From positions 2,914,001 to 2,978,000 of the forward strand of contig JANTQA010000057.1 of the NCBI GenBank assembly GCA_027625915.1: a stretch of DNA of 64,000 nucleotides. Reading direction: 5' to 3'. A program made the translations under genes and the position numbers. The notes under the pieces were generated by a model. That model was not told the DNA's origin. It saw only the letters and a list, made by a program, of their open reading frames with translations, and searched no databases. This DNA is from Anaeramoeba flamelloides (Eukaryota; Metamonada; Anaeramoebidae). Shown here piece after piece: positions 59,301-64,000 of the stretch (the stretch's first letter is position 1; each line of letters begins with the position of its first letter).

Positions 59301-60464
59301 AAACAAAAACAAAAAAAAAATTAAAACAAAAAAAAGAAAAAAATTAAAAAAATTATACTGGAAAGTCTTTAATATTTTTTCCAAGTGCTGTCAATTGATT
59401 TTGTAAATAAGTGGCAATTCCTAAACATATTTGGTTACCCTTAGGGTAACGAATGGCTGGTAAATCACCCATTGTTGTACAAACAGTTAGTAATTGGTCT
59501 GCGACACGGGTAAGTACTTCATTTTGATCGGTTGTTTGCTCGATGGAATAGATTTGCTGGAAAGCTGACTTATCTCTAAATGTAAATACTTGTGATTCGA
59601 TTGGAAAAAAATTTAAATTAAATTCTACTAATGTCTCGATATATTTTTTTGCTTTTGAATTAGCAATCGAGTTTAATAGTTTTTCAGGTAAACCTAAGAA
59701 AGTATAAAATTATGATTCAGTAATTTTGGAATTGTTTGTTATTTGAAAACGCAACAAGAAAAGGAAAGAATGGGGTAGGGTAGGGTTTGGTAGGAAATTA
59801 AAAAGCCAAAAAAAAAATTGTTATTTGTTTTTGTTATTTATTATTTGTTGTTGGAAACCATTGTACAAGATTGCAAAAAATAAAATAAAAAAAAATAAAA
59901 GCTTTTTTTTGAAATAATTCAAGAGAAATTTAAAAGACTTACTATGTGTAAAAAAAAGATGTGCTTTTTTATATTTGGGCTTAGATTTAAAATCTTCAAG
60001 GAAATTTTGAACTGATTCTTTTGTTGGCGAGAGGAAATAGAGCGCATGGATTTTTTTTAAAGGTTGTCTTTTAATGGTGATCAACTCAACCACTGATTTA
60101 ATTTAATTTCGAAGTGTCATTTTTAATTTTTGTTTTTTTTTTTTTTGTTTTTTTTTTGTTTTCGTTTTTTTGTTTTTGTTTTTGTTTTTGTTTTTGTTTT
60201 CGTTGTTATTTAACAGTTAATTATTTTGTAAATCAAATTTTTTGAAAAAATTAGGAGCAAAGAAGCAAAGAAAGAGATTAAAGTTGCTTTACAATTTACT
60301 CCCTCATCGAGGATTTCAAACATTCGGCATGTTGTTGATAACAGTTTTAAAGTATACTTATCGACTACCATAATTATCCAATTCCCTGCTTCCTGTTTGG
60401 TTTTCTTGATCATTTTTTCAATGATGTGGTTCCTAACAGTATTTCTGAAGTCAGTCCTTTTCAT
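53373..60464 (-). CDS. Sec1/Munc18-family syntaxin-binding protein, with a 4.6-kb intron
   Basis: SM proteins clasp syntaxin-type SNAREs and promote vesicle fusion. Five exons join in phase: 60464-60293, 60092-59943, 59693-59359, 59209-59036 and 54407-53373; introns of 200, 249, 149 and 4628 bp. The product is 621 residues, the usual SM length. Family stretches in order: IIEKMIKK (about 14-21), WIIMVVDKYTLKLLSTTCRM (29-48), IHALYFLSPTKESVQNFLED, KKAHLFFTHS, ESQVF, LPAIRYP, LILDRSVDLLSPVLHDFYYQ (230-249), VYDLL, DGVWTTYRHLHIAE, MPQYHKQIDLFNRHI, EQNIVMGEDPEGTPFKDP, RLLMLYVITQN, YPYI and YLFIVGGITYSEMRIAYEIS. They follow Munc18-1 closely, so the exocytic Sec1/Munc18 branch is most likely rather than Vps33, Vps45 or Sly1. 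Basic/Ser inserts lie in domain 3 (KKKKKKKKK and a Gly/Ser/Lys stretch). The large intron separates KKETE from STLDEKDGVW, a junction continuous in the family, so this is one gene. Confidence 0.93.
54490..54525. repeat. TA/TG microsatellite
   Basis: TA run passing into TG run close to the acceptor of intron 4 of the Sec1/Munc18 gene. Simple-sequence repeat. Confidence 0.9.
56745..56888 (-). pseudogene. Remnant resembling the C-terminal part of a DDE transposase
   Basis: On the minus strand a 50-codon open stretch reads MNAGFMFDRLRLFLNKHEIK and continues to LVEKLDDLVCLCGILNPSFV. The layout (an R-rich FDRLR.F helix, about 20 residues, then a hydrophobic LD.LV.LC.ILNPS helix ending in Pro) resembles the C-terminus of PIF/IS5-like DDE transposases, where ..DRLK.F.. 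is followed by ..ACAL.NL.PPL. The flanks (57241-57340 on the minus strand, reading NLINSKRSPLSRIYDIGKLI) may belong to the same relic. Not recognised with certainty; no intact gene. Confidence 0.35.
57970..58949. mobile_element. TTAA-type DNA element D, copy 2 (inside a host intron)
   Basis: Left end preceded by TTAA (57970-57973), then GGTATTAGATTCGCCATAGA, matching D copy 1 (GGGATTAGCGTCACCATAGA). Right end TGGTAAATACTAATCACCC matches the inverted D end, but the flank there is AAAA, so the duplication has decayed. Inner blocks (CAATAAATTATTACATTTTT, TTATTCAACCTTTAAATTTG, CTTCTTCGTGGTA) follow the order of copy 1. It lacks the E insertion present in copy 1. Its right end lies 86 bp from the splice donor of Sec1 intron 4. 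Confidence 0.7.
60125..60200. repeat. GTTTTT tandem repeat in Sec1 intron 1
   Basis: Runs of T followed by about seven GTTTTT units, with two TTTTCG interruptions. On the minus (coding) strand this is an A-rich tract inside the 200-bp first intron of the Sec1/Munc18 gene. Confidence 0.85.
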
Positions 60465-62286
60465 TTGAGTTTGTTTTTATTTTCAAAAAAAAAATAGTTG
60501 ATAAAGAAAAATGATTAAAAAAATGAATATTAAACTCTTAAAATGTTGGGTTCATCAAATAATTGAAACAAGTCCGTAAATTATATTTTGTTATTGGCTT
60601 TTGTGTTGTGTTGATTTAACAATCTTGACCTCAAAAAAAAACTCAAAAAATTGTTAATCGAAAAGCTCCTTTTAAATTCAAAATAAAAACTTTTTATGAA
60701 TTGTAATCTCATGAAAACAGCTGTTCAGAAGAGTTGAAATTTCCTATCTTTTTTAAAGTTGAATTATCTAGAATCACTAATTTGTATGGTGGTATTTTGG
60801 ATATTAATTGATCAAAACTGAGAGGATACATTGTCTTTTGAGGTTTGTATTCATTGACTCCAACATATAATACACGTCACAACAAACAAGGACAGATAAT
60901 GTTAAACTTTTATTTCAACAATTTTTTAACGAAAGTAACAATTAAAGTAATATTTCGAGAAGCATATTTTCTTTAAAATTAGATACAATAAAGTTATCTA
61001 ATAAATCAAACATATTTTTTTCAAAAGTAATAACACCCTTTAAATAAGAATCAAAAAAAGAGAGAAGTTTATGTATTATTCCAGTTATTATGTTAAAATA
61101 CTGTTCATTGCAAAATAAAAAATATCACTAAAGTCAATTCCACTTTTAAGATACAAACTTTTAATGAAAATTAAGGAACAAAAAAATCTCAAATTAAAGA
61201 ACCTTTTTTATAATATTTTTTATACCAAATTTTTTTACTAGAATTTGAATTTTGTGCCTTAATTTGATATTTTTTTCTTCCTTAAATTTCATTGAAAGTT
61301 TGTATCTTAAAAGTGGAACTGTCTGGAAAGAAAATCTTGGAATTTTATTTGATTAATTTTCTATTCAACAAACTCAAAATTAGTTTAATATCAATCATTC
61401 AAAAAAAAATTCCCGATCAAGATAAACAGATTACTCTAATGAAAAAAAAATCAAAAAAAAAAAAAATCAAAAAACTTAAAAATTTGAAAATTGTTTCCAA
61501 ATTGAAGAAAAATTATAGTATTGTTATACTTATAACTATTTTAATTTAATCAAACATCTTAAAAATTGGTTTAGAAGGTTTGAATTGATTATTTTTAAAA
61601 TAATTAATAATCAGCAAAAAAAAATTATTCAAATTAAAATAAAATGAAAAAAAAAAAACCATCATAATGTTTTTTAATTCATTTTTTTTTATCATAGCAC
61701 ACATTAGAATAAGTTTCATCATCTCAAAAACTTTTGTCACACCCCACCATTTAATTAAATGTGTAAAAATACTCAAAATGGAAAAATTTCCATATTATCA
61801 AAAATAAAGTTCAAAAATAAAAAAACCACTCATTTGGAATTATTTACTATAAATATTATATTCATTTAATTTTTCTAAAATCTATTTATTAAAAACAAAA
61901 ATGTTGAATGTTTAGTTGATTTATTTTTTTTATTCTGATAATTTTTTTTTTTTTTTTTTATGAATAAATTTATAATAATATATACTGAAAAATAGTGATT
62001 ATTTAAAAGAAAACAATCCAAAATCACTTTTTAGTCTCTTACCATGTATAAATTTAAAAAGGTTTTTAACTATTCATTCCAGTTAAAAAAAAAAAAAAAA
62101 GGATATATACTAAGACACAAGAGAACATTTCAAGAATTTTGCTTTGATTTCGATCATTTTTTGAAAAAAAAAAAATTATGGCAAAAATGAGAAGAAAAAA
62201 AAAAAAAATTAATTCTTTTATTAAAAATATGACTCATTTACATTTATAAAAAGTAATAAATAGTGAAAAATAAACAGTATTTTTTT
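60465..62286. other. Intergenic between Sec1/Munc18 and the kinase gene
   Basis: Contains the presumed Sec1/Munc18 promoter, MITE A copy 3 (61131-61325) and the 3' end of the kinase gene. Two Lys/Leu-rich frames (61292-61549 on plus and 61546-61776 on minus) look random. Nothing else seen. Confidence 0.5.
61131..61325. mobile_element. MITE A copy 3 (195 bp)
   Basis: Left AAGTCAATTCCACTTTTAAG preceded by TA and right AAAAGTGGAACTGTCTG are inverted copies of the MITE A ends. Arms GATACAAACTTTTAATGAAA and TTTCATTGAAAGTTTGTATC pair. The most diverged of the three copies. Confidence 0.8.
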
Positions 62287-64000
62287 TTAATCATTTTGAA
62301 TCTTATTCAATAAAATATTTTCCTTTTCGTTCTCAGGAATTGGCAATTTAAAATAAGGGTGATTTCTAGCTTCTTTGGCTTCTGGTCTTTGGTCAGGATC
62401 TATTTGCGTTAAAGTTCTCATCAAGTCCCATAACAATTTTTCTCTTTTATCAGTGAATTGATTTTTTTTTAATAAAACTTCGTTTGTTGGCAATTCGTTA
62501 TAATGGGCCTTATATAGCATGATTCCAAAGGACCACATATCTGATTTTGTGGAAACCTTTTCGCCTTCGATGATTTCGGGTGCTATAAACCCCCTGGTGC
62601 CTTTAATTTCGGGTTCTGTTGAAATGCTATCGCCCGTCCCTGTGATTACGAAGGCGTCTTTGGAAATCCCAAAATCGCAAATCACTGGCTGGAAATCATC
62701 ACTCATCAAAACATTCTCCAATTTCAGGTCTCTGTGTATTACGTTATGCTTGTGCAAATATTTGATCCCCTTTAGAACCAATCTAAAGACTAATCTGATT
62801 TTCCAAGGGTTGGGCTGATATTTGTTTACCCATTTTTGCATCGATCCAACTTTGAAATATGGCATCAGGATGTACGCTAACAGTCTAGAGTGGTCGTAAA
62901 AGGTGCCTTTAATTTTAATTATTAACGGGTTTTTCAATCTTTTTAAAAATTGAACTTCCTTTTCGAATTGCTTCACAGATTTTTCGTCTTCAATTAAAAA
63001 TTCCTTCAATACCACATATTCGCTTTTGTATTTCATTAAAAACACCCTGTGGCTCCCATAGCCTAAAACTTGGACTCTTTCGTAATCTGAGAATTTGGTA
63101 TTCATTACCATCCCGCCTTCTTTATTTGAAGAAAAATTTTTAATGATATTGTCATCAATGAATAATTCTGGGTGTTCGTCTGCGAGTGCCAATAGTTTAT
63201 TCGAAATTTGCTTTTGCTCAAATTCCCTTTGATTAATTTTTTCTTGAATAATATTAATGCTCTTCATTGCGTTTGATATATCCCCCGGATCCGCGCCATC
63301 TAATTCCAGTCTTTTTAAGGTGGCCTCCATGTCAATGAGCTCTTCTTGCTTTTGTCTTTTTTGAATATTCAAATTTTTGATGACATTTTTTAATCTTTCA
63401 ATTTCAATTCTTTGCCTTTCAATGTTTTCCAATTTCTTTTTCATCATTGAGTATTCTGTTTTGATTTCAATCGTTTGGAATTGTTCTCTTAAGGGCCTTT
63501 CTCGAGAAATGGTTTTATATAATTGCTGTGCTTCAAAAATAATATTTGTAGCTATTTCTTGCCCTTCATCAATTAGTTTATTTTTATCTAATAATAATTT
63601 CTTTTCTTCAAACAAGGCATCGATCAGATCAATTAGCAATTGATCTGATTTTGTCATTGTTGTGGATAGCTTTCGAGAGACCTTCTCTCTCCAATTCCAA
63701 TACCTTTGAATATTTTTTGTTAAATTGAATTGGTTTTTTTCCACTTTGACATATTTCTTCGCAGATTTTAATTTGTTTCCTATTTCGTTGGTGATTTTTT
63801 TCACTTGATTTGACCTTTCAGTTTGCAAATTAATTATTTGATTCAACTTAATTAAGACTGGCTTTAATGCTCTTCTACATTCAGACCTTAAACCATCCCT
63901 CATTGGTAATAATGATTTCAATCCTTCGCTATTTCCCTTATTAACCTCCACTCGGATTTTTTCTTGAATTTCATCAATCTTTCCTAATAGCCTTTTGGGG
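62287..64000 (-). CDS. Coiled-coil Ser/Thr protein kinase, 5' end beyond the window
   Basis: The frame is open to the right edge, so the true start is not seen; about 570 residues are visible. Counting from the codon at 63951, residues 1-270 are mostly helical/coiled coil (LENIERQRIEIERLKNVIKN, KRQKQEELIDMEATLKRLEL). A complete kinase domain spans about 290-536: glycine loop VLGYGSHRV (295-303), Lys316 in VVLKEF, Glu332 in the following helix, HRDLKLENV (406-414), DFG 426-428, GTRGFIAPE (451-459) and DMWSFGIMLY (471-480). All catalytic residues are present, so it should be active. The C-lobe ends with DPDQRPEAKEARNHPYF and a short tail. Ser/Thr specificity follows from HRDLKLEN. The subfamily is not assigned; long N-terminal coiled coils suggest scaffold or self-association. 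Confidence 0.88.
   Translation of the reverse strand, partial: PKRLLGKIDEIQEKIRVEVNKGNSEGLKSLLPMRDGLRSECRRALKPVLIKLNQIINLQTERSNQVKKITNEIGNKLKSAKKYVKVEKNQFNLTKNIQRYWNWREKVSRKLSTTMTKSDQLLIDLIDALFEEKKLLLDKNKLIDEGQEIATNIIFEAQQLYKTISRERPLREQFQTIEIKTEYSMMKKKLENIERQRIEIERLKNVIKNLNIQKRQKQEELIDMEATLKRLELDGADPGDISNAMKSINIIQEKINQREFEQKQISNKLLALADEHPELFIDDNIIKNFSSNKEGGMVMNTKFSDYERVQVLGYGSHRVFLMKYKSEYVVLKEFLIEDEKSVKQFEKEVQFLKRLKNPLIIKIKGTFYDHSRLLAYILMPYFKVGSMQKWVNKYQPNPWKIRLVFRLVLKGIKYLHKHNVIHRDLKLENVLMSDDFQPVICDFGISKDAFVITGTGDSISTEPEIKGTRGFIAPEIIEGEKVSTKSDMWSFGIMLYKAHYNELPTNEVLLKKNQFTDKREKLLWDLMRTLTQIDPDQRPEAKEARNHPYFKLPIPENEKENILLNKIQND

Overview
The window is nuclear DNA of a single-celled eukaryote with a very AT-rich genome. 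The genes have spliceosomal introns, almost all starting GTA and ending AG, with T-rich tracts. The proteins are eukaryote-specific (V-ATPase subunit e, WDR92/DNAAF10, a USP-type deubiquitinase, a Sec1/Munc18 protein, a C2 protein). The code is standard, with TAA and TGA as stops. Asn/Lys/Glu-rich low-complexity inserts and a WDR92 gene suggest a free-living amoeboid or amoeboflagellate protist. Anaeramoeba or another AT-rich amoeba would fit, but the species cannot be fixed from this sequence.

Layout: VMA9-like V-ATPase subunit e (271-726, +, three exons); repeat-rich DNA; WDR92/DNAAF10 (4133-5242, -); a 10 kb repeat graveyard (5.2-15.2 kb) with one doubtful small gene (9701-10592); USP25/28-like deubiquitinase (15222-17894, +); a 5.4 kb desert; C2-domain protein (23317-23895, -, two exons); a nested transposon block (24.6-27.6 kb) with a 5'-truncated LINE; TRAPPC14-like protein (28832-30965, +, frame change in a poly-A run); a 1.2 kb inverted-repeat element; membrane-anchored nucleoside diphosphate kinase (33016-33982, -, four exons including an 11-nt exon); hypothetical acidic protein (38106-39866, +); four-pass membrane protein fused to a CrtC/tocopherol-cyclase-like domain (42569-44500, -); a doubtful small gene (45661-46083, -); a 7 kb repeat-bearing intergenic stretch; Sec1/Munc18 gene (53373-60464, -, five exons, one intron of 4.6 kb); and a coiled-coil protein kinase (62287 to the right edge, -, 5' end missing).

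The genes are ordinary, separately transcribed housekeeping and trafficking genes. V-ATPase e, Sec1/Munc18, the TRAPPC14-like protein and the C2 protein all belong to endomembrane function, but nothing shows they are co-regulated.

Most of the unusual structure is in the non-coding DNA. There are at least eight families of foldback or terminal-inverted-repeat elements. They include a 195-bp near-perfect palindrome present three times, a TTAA-flanked element present twice (one copy carries a Tc1/mariner-like insertion, the other sits inside the giant Sec1 intron), a MITE built from repeated GTTATAA, and long palindromes of an AAACCTAACG-type unit. No CRISPR array, tRNA or rRNA gene was recognised. 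No single undescribed system stands out. The best leads are the membrane/CrtC-like fusion protein and the transposon-loaded giant intron.
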